Shown: in pieces, positions 19,899-29,379 of the stretch
Numbering within the stretch: position 1 is the stretch's first letter
How the letters are laid out: the number at the start of each line of letters is the position of its first letter
Assembly: GCA_021779095.1 (NCBI GenBank)
Contig: JAJYBI010000013.1
Location: forward strand, 1 to 64,000
DNA length: 64,000 nucleotides
Source of the DNA: Deltaproteobacteria bacterium
GTDB taxonomy: Bacteria > Desulfobacterota > Desulfuromonadia > Geobacterales > JAJYBI01
Reading direction: 5' to 3'
Made by a program: the position numbers and the translations under genes
The notes under the pieces: generated by a model
Databases searched by the model: none
Seen by the model: the letters and a program-made list of their open reading frames with translations, nothing else
Told to the model about the DNA's origin: nothing

Positions 19899-20597
19899 TT
19901 ATGGCGTAACGGCAAATCCAGGCACTATCGGCAACAATCTCCTGATATACTGGTCAACCCACAGATCTGCATTCGCGATATGGGAACGTGGAGCGTATAC
20001 AATGTCGTTTGCAGCCAGCGTGATATCCTGCCGCGAGTCGGTACCGTCAAGCGCCTTCTCCAGGTTCACCACGATCGGCAGGACCTTCTTGCCCGGCCCC
20101 TGCCTCATGATGACGATCTCGTCCGTACGCGCGGTTTCCTTGAGCCCGCCGGCCTGGGCGATCGCCTGCAGGACGGTCATGAGGTTCGTCAGCGGAATGA
20201 GACCCGGCTTTCCGACCTCGCCATCCACGAATACACGCTGCATGCTGAACGACCTGACGATGACCGTAACCGCCGGCCTGTCGATCTCGACGGCGTACTT
20301 CTTGACGAGAATATCGGTCAGTGCCGCCGGCGTGAGTCCCGCCGCCATGATCTCGTTCGCCAGCTGCAGCGATATGCGGCCGTCGGGTCGCACAATGACC
20401 GTTTCATTCAACTCCGGATTGTAGAAGAACTTCACTTCCAGTTGATCGCCGGGATGGATGCGATACTCCGAAACAGACTCCGGAGCAAGCCCCTGGACGC
20501 TCTGGATGGAGACGGGATTGCGGACTGCCGGCGCACATGCGCATACGAGGAAGGGGAAGAGGAACAGGAGCCGCGAGAACTTACGTATTCCTTTCAT
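19899..20597 (-). CDS. Wza-family polysaccharide export lipoprotein
   Basis: MKGIRKFSRLLFLFPFLVCACAPAV lipobox; YRIHPGDQLEVKFFYNPELNETVIVRPDGRISLQLANEIMAAGLTPAAL. Confidence 0.9.
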   Translation of the reverse strand: MKGIRKFSRLLFLFPFLVCACAPAVRNPVSIQSVQGLAPESVSEYRIHPGDQLEVKFFYNPELNETVIVRPDGRISLQLANEIMAAGLTPAALTDILVKKYAVEIDRPAVTVIVRSFSMQRVFVDGEVGKPGLIPLTNLMTVLQAIAQAGGLKETARTDEIVIMRQGPGKKVLPIVVNLEKALDGTDSRQDITLAANDIVYAPRSHIANADLWVDQYIRRLLPIVPGFAVTP

Positions 20598-21150
20598 TGC
20601 CTTTCTCCTCTGGTAGTTCTTTGCTTCGCTTGCAAACAATCTTCATTTAATTAAGTTAGTACGAGTATCCCACTCCTCCCCCCTCTCGCAATGACATGTA
20701 TTGGTATTTTTTTATGTATTTAGTATAATTTAAAACCAGACCAAAGTATTAATACCTCCACACGCAAGACAGGATAAGATGAAGGGAGCAGCTGAAGGAG
20801 ATCTGGATAACATACCGGTATAACAGGATGTTTTACTGATACGACAGGCGTAACTCCGGATGAAGGGAGCTCATTTCGAACCGTCTGGTGACATTGACAA
20901 TGTTTTTATTCAGGAATAATCCGCTTCATGAACAAATAGATTATATTAATGCTATGTCTCTACTGTGTGAGAATTCGGCGGGGACAGGCGCTTAAGCATT
21001 ATGCATTTCTAAAACACGGAAAGACTGGATAACGGGAAGGGCACACCGATGTGCGGCACCGAGCCCCTCATCGAGGGGACTGGTTGTTGAGGGAAACTGC
21101 CGGTGGTCGGAACTCTGTAGAGTGAGTTGTGAAACAGAATAAACTGACTG

Positions 21151-21744
21151 TCAATGATAATGCTTTATGAGCAGCGACATGAGCTGGTTACGACTTGCCA
21201 CGTTGAACTTCTTGAAGATGCTGCTTATGTGTGCCTTGACGGTCTGTTCGCTGACAAACAGGTCGGCGGCGATATCCTTGTTCCGCTTCCCCTTGGAGAT
21301 GAGTTCGACTATCTCCTGTTCCCGTTTGCTCATATAATCTACGGACCCCTTCTGATACATGCTCCTGGCCCGGTTGAGAACCGCCTTTATGCATTTGCCG
21401 TCCAGCCATATCTGCCCTTCATGAACAACCTTGATCGCCTTTTTCATGAGGGAGCAGTCGTCGTTGATCGAGATGATGCCGTTCAATTTGTACAGCAGCA
21501 CAAGCGACGTCAGTTCATCCTGCTGCATGCCGGAATCAAGCAGGATGATCTTCGCTTCGGGAAACCTGCTCACAAGTTCCTTGCTGAGGCACCAGCGGTC
21601 GGCGATGATCACGTCGGGGAGGGACGCTACGTGATCCTGCCCCGTATAGATATAGATACAAAGCCTGCAGTCATCGTCCTTACTGAGGATCTCGTACAGC
21701 GCCTCGCCGATTACCAGGCTTTTTACACAGAGTAAGACGTTCAT
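21151..21744 (-). CDS. LuxR-family regulator with atypical receiver domain
   Basis: C-terminal HTH YMSKREQEIVELISKGKRNKDIAADLFVSEQTVKAHISSIFKKFNVASRNQLMSLL. N-terminal MNVLLCVKSLVIGEALYEIL is receiver-like. ATG at 21744 chosen. Confidence 0.82.
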   Translation of the reverse strand: MNVLLCVKSLVIGEALYEILSKDDDCRLCIYIYTGQDHVASLPDVIIADRWCLSKELVSRFPEAKIILLDSGMQQDELTSLVLLYKLNGIISINDDCSLMKKAIKVVHEGQIWLDGKCIKAVLNRARSMYQKGSVDYMSKREQEIVELISKGKRNKDIAADLFVSEQTVKAHISSIFKKFNVASRNQLMSLLIKHYH

Positions 21745-21986
21745 TACCACCTCCCCAATCGGTAATCGATACCCGAATTGCCGGCAGCCACTACGGATCG
21801 GTGTTGTACCGTACGTTCCATTCGGGACCAGAAATGGCATCCGTACATATTCAAACAGTTTGTCAACAATCCACCTCGCGCCGCGTCCCGCTCTCTCTTT
21901 GAAAATGTACTCGCCTGATTTTTCAAACTGTCGCAGCATATACCGCCGCACGACAAAATTTGTACACCTTTTCATTCCTCCCAGGC

Positions 21987-22190
21987 CTACATGCCGGCCT
22001 GTTTCATCACCGCGGTTTCAACGAACTCGTTTCGTATGGGGTGGCGGCACATAAAGGAGTAACCGAAACTCATCGCATAGGGGCACTCCAGCGGATGTGC
22101 ATTGCTCGCGAGACACCAGTATACGTCCGTCCCGAAAACCCGGTGAGTCTTACAGTGGCTCGCATCAAAGATTACGGTTCTCGGTTCCAT
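21987..22190 (-). CDS. Small Cys/His-containing hypothetical protein
   Basis: 67 aa MEPRTVIFDASHCKTHRVFGTDVYWCLASNAHPLECPYAMSFGYSFMCRHPIRNEFVETAVMKQAGM; AGAGGTG SD-like sequence upstream. Confidence 0.5.
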   Translation of the reverse strand: MEPRTVIFDASHCKTHRVFGTDVYWCLASNAHPLECPYAMSFGYSFMCRHPIRNEFVETAVMKQAGM

Positions 22191-22233
22191 GATGATCACC
22201 TCTCAGCGCAGTGCTGGCAATCGCCAGGAAAAA

Positions 22234-22470
22234 TCAGATATACGCGTGCCCGTGACGCACCCCTCGCAGGTGCTCACAAGATGCACCACGCTTATTGCGT
22301 TGCCGGTATTCATCGCACGCTTCGTACATACGGCCACAGACCCGTAACACCGCAACCACCGGCATGGCATGTATGGCTCCGCATCCTCCCCGATCGACGC
22401 CGATCAGTGCACATGGACAGACGGTCCGTTCGACCTGGTACTCATTCACCACCGAATTCATGTCAACCAT
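22234..22470 (-). CDS. Small Cys-rich hypothetical protein
   Basis: 78 aa from MVDMNSVVNEYQVERTVCPCALIGVDRGGCGAIHAMP...; strong SD GGAGGA upstream of the ATG at 22470. Confidence 0.5.
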   Translation of the reverse strand: MVDMNSVVNEYQVERTVCPCALIGVDRGGCGAIHAMPVVAVLRVCGRMYEACDEYRQRNKRGASCEHLRGVRHGHAYI

Positions 22471-22787
22471 ACTCGACTCCTCCCATTTCCGGCTGTACAG
22501 TTTCTGCACCTGCCAAGTAGTTTTCTGTGACGGTTACGTACGGTTTTAGACTCGCAAGAGATGGGTCTCAGGGGATGTGCCACTTTGATCGCATACCCAT
22601 TTGCGATGTACGGTCGACGGATGCGATCCGGTCAATGAACCTCGCAGCTCACCATAGTTAGCACGGGTTCATCTGACATATACATATCAAACTCCAACTA
22701 CAAGACAATCCCGGAGAATTTTACCCTAAGTATACGAAATCCCTTAGTCGGGACCCGGCGGATGGCAAGGAGACGCGTTGGAGGGGG

Positions 22788-23438
22788 CTAGCGGAGAGAG
22801 GTCAAACCTTCGCGGACGGCGTACTTCGTCAGTTCCGCAATACTGTAGAGGTTCAGTTTTTTCATGATGTTCTGTCGATGTACTTCGACGGTCTTGATAC
22901 TGATGCCAAAATCTGCTGCGATCTCTTTCGTGTTCCTGCCGTCGGCGATAAGCTGGAGGAGTTCACGCTCGCGCTCGGTCAGACAGTCGAAGGTCAACGG
23001 CAGGCCGTCCGGAATACGTTGCAGGTAATCTCTGATGATCAGGTCGGTAATGCGCGGGCCCAGATAGCTGTCACCGGCGGCTACCGTGCGAATCCCTTCC
23101 ACGAGGTTCTTGAAAAACGCATCCTTCAGCAGGTAGCCCAACGCGCCAGCCTCCAGCGCTTCCACAATATACCGCCTGTCGGCTTCCATGGAAAGGACGA
23201 GAACCCGAACACCAGCCGCAGCGGATACGATCCGCCGTGTGGCCTCGATCCCGTTCAGATCGGGCATGGATAGATCCATCACCACCACATCGGGGTGGAG
23301 TTCCCGGGCAAGCCCTACCGCCTCGTGGCCGTTACCCGCCTCACCCACGACCGTCAGATCCTCTTCCTTCTCCAGGAGACTCCGTAAACCTTCGCGGAAA
23401 ATGGCATGATCATCGGCTATGAGAATCGAGATGCTCAT
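22788..23438 (-). CDS. NarL/LuxR-family response regulator
   Basis: MSISILIADDHAIFREGLRSLLEKEEDLTVVGEAGNGHEAV; PDVVVMDLSMPDLNGIEAT; LTERERELLQLIADGRNTKEIAADFGISIKTVEVHRQNIMKKL. Confidence 0.95.
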   Translation of the reverse strand: MSISILIADDHAIFREGLRSLLEKEEDLTVVGEAGNGHEAVGLARELHPDVVVMDLSMPDLNGIEATRRIVSAAAGVRVLVLSMEADRRYIVEALEAGALGYLLKDAFFKNLVEGIRTVAAGDSYLGPRITDLIIRDYLQRIPDGLPLTFDCLTERERELLQLIADGRNTKEIAADFGISIKTVEVHRQNIMKKLNLYSIAELTKYAVREGLTSLR

Positions 23439-26257
23439 GGTGCGTCCTCCTCTTTTCCCGACGACTGGTCGATCGGGACCGTCAACATAATCAGCGCCCC
23501 ACAACCCGGTGTGGAGTCGATGGAGACCGTACCGCCGAGATATTCGATCTTCTGCCGGATATTGAACAGTCCGAAACCGACATGCTCACCGATATGGGGA
23601 TCGATGCGCTTAAGATCAAATCCGATGCCGTTGTCGGCAACCGTTACAACGAGCCGTTCCGGGCCATGACGCAAGGAGATACTGACCGTACTCGTCTGGG
23701 CGTGCTTGACCACATTCAGCAGTAGTTCGCGCAGTACCTGAAAGATAACCGACTTCACCTCATACTGAAGTGAAACATCCTCATCCCTTGCGGCGAGCGA
23801 CACGACGAGACCGTAGCGCTCCCCGTATTCCTTGGCCAGCCACTTCAGGGCGGCGGCGAGGCCAGCAGTCGCCAGGATCGGCGGGCGGAGCTGGAACGTC
23901 AGCGATCTGATCTCATGAACCGTTCCGTCGAGCAGCTCTTCGATCTGATCCATGACGCCGGCAGAGTCCACGGGCGAAAGATCGTTCCGCAATACATTCA
24001 GCTTCATCATACAGGTCAGCAGGTTCGGTCCGACCTGGTCGTGGAGTTCACCCGCAATGCGGGCCCGTTCCCGGTCGCCCGCCATGGCCAGCTCCACGGT
24101 CATCGCATGCAGTTTCCGCTGCACCTCTTCTGCCTGTTTCCGCTTGGTGATGTCGCTGAACGTAACCACGAAATGGTCTGTTGCCGGTCGATACGCCGAT
24201 GCGTTGAACCATTTCTCCAGCTGCGGAATGTGGACTTCGAAATGCTCCGGCTGGCCGCTCCCGACAACCCGTCCGTAGGTTTCAAACAATTCGGGGTTCG
24301 ACTCGTATATGCCGGGGATGACCTCCGTCATCTTCCTGCCGATTACGCTCTTGAGCCCCGTCAGCTGCTCGAACCCGTCGTTGACGATGAGGTAGACGTA
24401 GTCGACCGGATTCCCCTCTTCAATTATCAAACGGCAGTAGGCAAACCCGTTCACCATATTGCTGAAGAGATTTCGATACATCTCCTCGCTCTTGCGCAGG
24501 GCATCCTCCGCCACCTTCATGGACGAGATATCCTGGAAGGTGCCCGCAAGACACTCCGTCCCCCCCGGCAACCGTATTCTGCCGATACAGCGCAGTTCGG
24601 CGGGGAAATGCCGACCGGTCGCAGAGATCATGTCGCACTCCATATTGAACGGCTTGTTGTTCGCCCAGGCGTCCTTGAGCGCCGCGCGTACCAGCGGGAT
24701 CTGGTCAGGGGCATAGTATTGAATGCCATTCTCCAGATTGAGGGGGGCGTCCCGCGGGTGCTCCAGAAGATGGTATATCTCCTCGGTCCACATGACATAC
24801 CCTGTTTCCGGATTGGCCTTCCATCCGCCGAGCTGCGCGATCCGCTGCGATTCACTGAGGAACAGGGCGGTCTCCTTCAGCTTGCGTTCAAACTCCACCC
24901 GTTCCGAGATATCCACGACGATGCCGACGTACCGGATGACCTTCCCATCGTCGTCCCGCATCGGCGTTCCGCGAGAAAACAACCAGCGGGACGAGCCGTC
25001 TTCGTCGACCACCCGGTATTCGACCGACAGTTCCGACTCCGCCTCGACGGCCGTCCGCACGGCACGTTCGGTACGCTTAAGGTCGTCGGGATGGACGGTC
25101 TGCCGCCAGGTTGCATACGACGGTTCAAAGCGGTTCGGATCGAGACCGTACAGATGCCATATCTCGTCGGACCAGATGTTTCTGTCGGCGGTCAGATCCC
25201 ACTCCCAGGTACCGGCCCGCGCCGCATCCAGCGCCAGATGCAGGCGATTCTCGCTCCCACGGAGCTCGGCGGTACGTTCCAGGACCCGTTCTTCCAGGGT
25301 CGCATTCAGGTGCTGAAGCTGATGCTCGTAACGTTTCCGCTCGGAGATATCGCGAATGATGATGCAGGCGAGCTCATGTCCGGTATAGTCGTGAAAGATG
25401 ACGCTGGATATTTCCGCGGGGAACTTCGTGCCGTCCTTCCGGATGAAGCTCAGTTCCCCGAAAAACAGGCCGGTGCGCGCACGTTCCTCCAACGCCGGTT
25501 TCAGCCGTGGATCGGCCGTGTCGACAAGGCCGGTTCTCCCCAGGGCGATCATCTCCTCTTCGGACCAGCCGAACATGCGGCAGGCGGCCGGATTGGCGGT
25601 GATGATCCTGTCATCGGCATTTGAAAGGAAGATGGCATCGCTGCTGAAATCGAACAGCGAGTGGTAGCGCGCCTCGCTCTCCTGCAGCGCCGCGATCAGC
25701 TTCCTGTTTTCGGTTACATCCTTTGCGTAATGTATGGAGCCGACGAGGTTTTCGTCGTTATCGAAGATGGGGGAGACGCTTTCCTGAAGACACCGGCCGG
25801 TGTGCTCGTCGTAGATGTCAACGGAGTGCGGTTGACGGTCGTGAAGGAGGAGATTCTGGGGGCAGGAAGGGACCGGCTTGTCGGAACCGTGCATGAATTC
25901 GTAGCAGTGATGCCCTTTGAGCTCCGCCTGCGGGACACCGAAATATTCGGCCATGGCACGGTTTGCCTGCCTGATCTCATGGTCCGCATCCAGCAGCATG
26001 ACCGGGTCCGTAATGGCATTGAACGTATTCTCCCACTCATGGTTGGAAAGGACCAGCTCGTGTTCCGTGGTTTTCTTATGTTCCACCTCCCTGCGGTGTC
26101 GCTCGTTGAGCTCAAGCAACTCCGCAGTAAGCATCGAAATCCGCTGTTCATAGACGGCATCGCTGTGCCTGAGAAGCCGGGCACTCTCCCGCTCCCGTAC
26201 CAGCGTATCGATGACCGCCAAGAGCTCTTCCCGCGTCATGTCGTCGTACCGTTTCAT
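23435..26257 (-). CDS. Multi-PAS sensor histidine kinase (HisKA_3/HATPase type)
   Basis: About five PAS-like segments (e.g. NAITDPVMLLDADHEIRQANRAMAEYFGV; HSLFDFSSDAIFLSNADDRIITANPAACRMFGW), then ERARIAGELHDQVGPNLLTCMMKL and VTVADNGIGFDL. ATGA-type overlap with the response regulator. Confidence 0.93.
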   Translation of the reverse strand: MKRYDDMTREELLAVIDTLVRERESARLLRHSDAVYEQRISMLTAELLELNERHRREVEHKKTTEHELVLSNHEWENTFNAITDPVMLLDADHEIRQANRAMAEYFGVPQAELKGHHCYEFMHGSDKPVPSCPQNLLLHDRQPHSVDIYDEHTGRCLQESVSPIFDNDENLVGSIHYAKDVTENRKLIAALQESEARYHSLFDFSSDAIFLSNADDRIITANPAACRMFGWSEEEMIALGRTGLVDTADPRLKPALEERARTGLFFGELSFIRKDGTKFPAEISSVIFHDYTGHELACIIIRDISERKRYEHQLQHLNATLEERVLERTAELRGSENRLHLALDAARAGTWEWDLTADRNIWSDEIWHLYGLDPNRFEPSYATWRQTVHPDDLKRTERAVRTAVEAESELSVEYRVVDEDGSSRWLFSRGTPMRDDDGKVIRYVGIVVDISERVEFERKLKETALFLSESQRIAQLGGWKANPETGYVMWTEEIYHLLEHPRDAPLNLENGIQYYAPDQIPLVRAALKDAWANNKPFNMECDMISATGRHFPAELRCIGRIRLPGGTECLAGTFQDISSMKVAEDALRKSEEMYRNLFSNMVNGFAYCRLIIEEGNPVDYVYLIVNDGFEQLTGLKSVIGRKMTEVIPGIYESNPELFETYGRVVGSGQPEHFEVHIPQLEKWFNASAYRPATDHFVVTFSDITKRKQAEEVQRKLHAMTVELAMAGDRERARIAGELHDQVGPNLLTCMMKLNVLRNDLSPVDSAGVMDQIEELLDGTVHEIRSLTFQLRPPILATAGLAAALKWLAKEYGERYGLVVSLAARDEDVSLQYEVKSVIFQVLRELLLNVVKHAQTSTVSISLRHGPERLVVTVADNGIGFDLKRIDPHIGEHVGFGLFNIRQKIEYLGGTVSIDSTPGCGALIMLTVPIDQSSGKEEDAP

Positions 26258-26399
26258 CGCATCCCCCGAAAAGGCAACAGCACGATCAGCCTGCGCAACA
26301 GCAGTACCGACAACGATTCGCCGACTATATACGATTGCGCTTCAGTATATCATAGAGTCGCATGAGGTGAAGCCGCCTGATGCCGGGCAACACAATATA

Positions 26400-26429
26400 T
26401 TGCCGCTTCCGCCTACTCTCTGGTATGAT
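26400..26429 (+). promoter_or_regulatory. Sigma70-like promoter candidate for the TonB-like gene
   Basis: TTGCCG (26400-26405), 18-nt spacer, TATGAT (26424-26429). A GACCGG-cataag-CCGGTC hairpin follows at 26449-26466. Confidence 0.4.
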
Positions 26430-26495
26430 GCGCAAGACACACTATCGTGACCGGCATAAGCCGGTCCTTAGCTGAAAAAGCCCGAATAAAACTGG

Positions 26496-27233
26496 ATGCA
26501 GATGAACTCCTTCATTGACCGGAAAACTCACCGGTTCACCGATTTTGATGCAAGATACAACATCGCCCCGAAGGGGCGATTCGTATTGATGATCCTCGTA
26601 TCGATCGTCCTTCATCTTGCCATCTCCACACCGTTCTTTATATCCGGTCAACGGGGCACCCCGATTCCGCCAGTCCCGCTTGTGGATCTCTCTCTGATCC
26701 GGCAGTCTGCGCAGCCGGTTCCTCCTCCACCGGCGATGAAGAAGCCTCATCCGGAGCAATCGGCCGCACCCGCTGTGGAACCGCGCCCCCCGGCAGCTGA
26801 ACAGAACAGCCAACCGGCTGCGGAGACCGCCACTTCCAACCCGCTGCAACAGACCTCCTTCGGACTGGGAATCTCACGCGGTTATTTCAAGAGCATCGCG
26901 GACGGTCAGTCCCTGCGGCCGGATATCAGGGATTACTACTTCGCCGTTTTGGATAAGATAAACGACAGCTGGTGGAAACTCGGAAGCATAAAGCAGAAAG
27001 TGGTGACCAGAGAACCGGTTATCGATGTATGGATCGCCAGAAACGGCGAGGTTGTCAACAAATCGGTGCTGAAGAGCTCGGGAAGTCCTGCATATGACCG
27101 AATGATGCTGGAGGCGGTGGATGCCGCGGCTCCGTTTCCTGCTCTGCCGGAATCGTACGCAGGGGATTATTTCGAGGCGCCGGTGAGGCTGGTGACGCCA
27201 CGCGGGGTCATGCTGGGGGAAGGCCTTTTCTAA
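26496..27233 (+). CDS. TonB-like C-terminal domain protein (orphan energy transducer)
   Basis: Single N-terminal TM (FVLMILVSIVLHLAIST), Pro-rich linker, C-terminal VIDVWIARNGEVVNKSVLKSSGSPAYDRMMLEAVDAAAPFPALPE. Confidence 0.75.
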   Translation: MQMNSFIDRKTHRFTDFDARYNIAPKGRFVLMILVSIVLHLAISTPFFISGQRGTPIPPVPLVDLSLIRQSAQPVPPPPAMKKPHPEQSAAPAVEPRPPAAEQNSQPAAETATSNPLQQTSFGLGISRGYFKSIADGQSLRPDIRDYYFAVLDKINDSWWKLGSIKQKVVTREPVIDVWIARNGEVVNKSVLKSSGSPAYDRMMLEAVDAAAPFPALPESYAGDYFEAPVRLVTPRGVMLGEGLF

Positions 27234-27239
27234 GTTTGG

Positions 27240-29321
27240 TCACCCCTCCTCGCTTTCCAGGTCGATGATCTCCAGATCACCGATGACCTCCATGTCGCCG
27301 TCTCCCCTGTCCGCATGCTTCACCTTGTCTTTCACGTCGCGGTAATCGGGACGCTGCTTCCATATCTCGTGGTAGATTCCGATTGCTTCATCGGGCCTCG
27401 AGGAAGCTTCATACAGCACGGCCAGTTCGTAACTGAGACTTAAGACCTCTTCGGCAGTGAGCACATCCAGCGCACCTGCTTCGAAGAAGAGATTCTCGGC
27501 GTGGGCGAAATCGCCCTTGTCCCGGCTGCAGATCCCCTCCAGCGTAAGGCAGGCGACCTGACGCTGGGGATCGGCGGACGCGATCCGGAACTCGGCGATC
27601 GCCTCGTCGAGCAGCCCCATCTCCTTGTAGGCGATCCCCAGATTGAAGTGATTCTCCGTATCCGACCTGTCCAGCTGCCGATCCACCCCCTCCTTGAACT
27701 TGGAGAGGAGTTCGTCAAACGTGTAGATAATCTCGCCGTCTTCCCCCGCGGCTGACGACGATGCCAGGTCCGGATTGTCGAGAAAATCCAGCTCGCTGTC
27801 GTCGAAGTCGAAACCCACCTCCACGAATCCTTCGCCGGCAGGCGATGCGCCTGACAGGTCGTCATCCCCGAATCCGTCGGACCCGGACGCCCCGACGATC
27901 TCATCCATGACTGCCTCGTCGATCTCCAGTTCGACCTCCGGGAGCCCGGCCAGTTCCGCCTCCGGCGGACCGTCCACGTCGAGTTCCGCACCGCTCCCCT
28001 GTTGCATGAACCGGACCGGGTCGTCCTCCGGCAGATTGAGGATGATCTCTTCTTCCCAGGAAGAGGACGGGAGGATTTCCGCCGTCACCACCTCATCTGG
28101 AACCGTCACTACATCATCGGCAACGACCGGAATATCCTCGACGACTACCGGTTCCTCACCGGTATCGGGAGGGAGATCGGTTGAAGCGACAACCGGCGGT
28201 TCTGTCTCGACCGGTTCCGGCCCCTCCTCGATTCTCTCCACGACGCCGTCATACTCCCCCACACCGCCGCCCTGCAGCTGGCGCAACAGCAACGACATCG
28301 CCTCGGCCTTCTCCGGCTGGCCGTCCGCCTCGTACAGCGAGAAGAGACCTTCGATGATGCGGGGATCGTCGGGAGCGGTGCTGCGCAGCTGCAGGTAGAA
28401 CCCCTCCAGCGTTTCCTGCCTTCCACGGGCGATGAAGTCGGCGGCATTGTCATGCAGGAGGGTCAGCGCCGTCTCCAGGTCCCCCTCCTGCACCGCACAC
28501 TCGACAAGACCTTCCTTCGGCAAAAACTCAGCCGGGTAATGACGCAGAATATGCTGATAGGCAATCTTCCGGTTCTTCAGGTCACCGATCGCCCGGAAAG
28601 CGGTGACAAGGAGGGTCAGGACCTTCAGGTTGGTGGGGTCCCGCCGGAGCATCCCCTGAAGCGTATGGATGGCGGCAACGGCCTTGCCGCGCTCGATCTC
28701 CGCAGACAGCAGTTCGAGGACCAGGTCCCGCTTGTCGGGAAACAGCTGCCCGATCCTGCCGCACACCCCGGCAAAGGCGTCCTCGTCCCCCTTGCTCCTC
28801 AACAGGAGGGCGAGTTGCTTGAACTCGTGATACGCCATCTCCTTCTGGTCCGTCTGGTACCGCATCTCGGCCAGCTTGAGCAGAACCGGCGGATTCTCCG
28901 GTTCGATCTCCTGCATCTTTTCCAGGATCTTGATCGCCTCGTCCGGCTGATTCTTGCGTTCGAAATACTCATATACGGTACGGTATTCGGCAAGGGCATT
29001 GGCGATCAGCCCCTGCTTTTCGTAGAGGGTGGCGAGGTTGTTGTTGATGCGGATGGCGTCGGGATCGAGCTTCTGGATCTGCTTGTAGACGGCGATCGCC
29101 TTGAGGAAGAAGAAGGTGTCGGCATACCCCTTGGCGATGATGTCGTACTCCGCGATGGCCGCTTCGCGGTTGCCCGCCCGTACCAGCAGTTCGGCGAGCT
29201 TCTGGCGGTATTTGGGGTCGATCGCGACAATCTGCTGATAATCCCTGATGGCCTTGTCCAGCTGGCCCTTCAGGATGAATTTCTGCGCGCTCTCGAGTAG
29301 TTTGTCCTTTTGAGATGCCAC
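27240..29321 (-). CDS. Tetratricopeptide repeat protein
   Basis: 693 aa with several TPRs (LDKAIRDYQQIVAIDPKYRQKLAELLVRAGNREAAIAEY...; NHFNLGIAYKEMGLLDEAIAEFRIAS) separated by an acidic linker. Confidence 0.9.
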   Translation of the reverse strand: MASQKDKLLESAQKFILKGQLDKAIRDYQQIVAIDPKYRQKLAELLVRAGNREAAIAEYDIIAKGYADTFFFLKAIAVYKQIQKLDPDAIRINNNLATLYEKQGLIANALAEYRTVYEYFERKNQPDEAIKILEKMQEIEPENPPVLLKLAEMRYQTDQKEMAYHEFKQLALLLRSKGDEDAFAGVCGRIGQLFPDKRDLVLELLSAEIERGKAVAAIHTLQGMLRRDPTNLKVLTLLVTAFRAIGDLKNRKIAYQHILRHYPAEFLPKEGLVECAVQEGDLETALTLLHDNAADFIARGRQETLEGFYLQLRSTAPDDPRIIEGLFSLYEADGQPEKAEAMSLLLRQLQGGGVGEYDGVVERIEEGPEPVETEPPVVASTDLPPDTGEEPVVVEDIPVVADDVVTVPDEVVTAEILPSSSWEEEIILNLPEDDPVRFMQQGSGAELDVDGPPEAELAGLPEVELEIDEAVMDEIVGASGSDGFGDDDLSGASPAGEGFVEVGFDFDDSELDFLDNPDLASSSAAGEDGEIIYTFDELLSKFKEGVDRQLDRSDTENHFNLGIAYKEMGLLDEAIAEFRIASADPQRQVACLTLEGICSRDKGDFAHAENLFFEAGALDVLTAEEVLSLSYELAVLYEASSRPDEAIGIYHEIWKQRPDYRDVKDKVKHADRGDGDMEVIGDLEIIDLESEEG

Positions 29322-29379
29322 GGATACTCCAGGGAGAAAGTGGTGAGTGATCTCAAACTAATTGAATATACAGGCAATG

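Noticed and set aside
21001-21130. Possible c-di-GMP (GEMM) riboswitch near the EPS operon
   Set aside because: Hairpins are present, but the conserved GEMM core (e.g. GGGACGCAAAGCC) was not found on either strand, so I report only a structured region.
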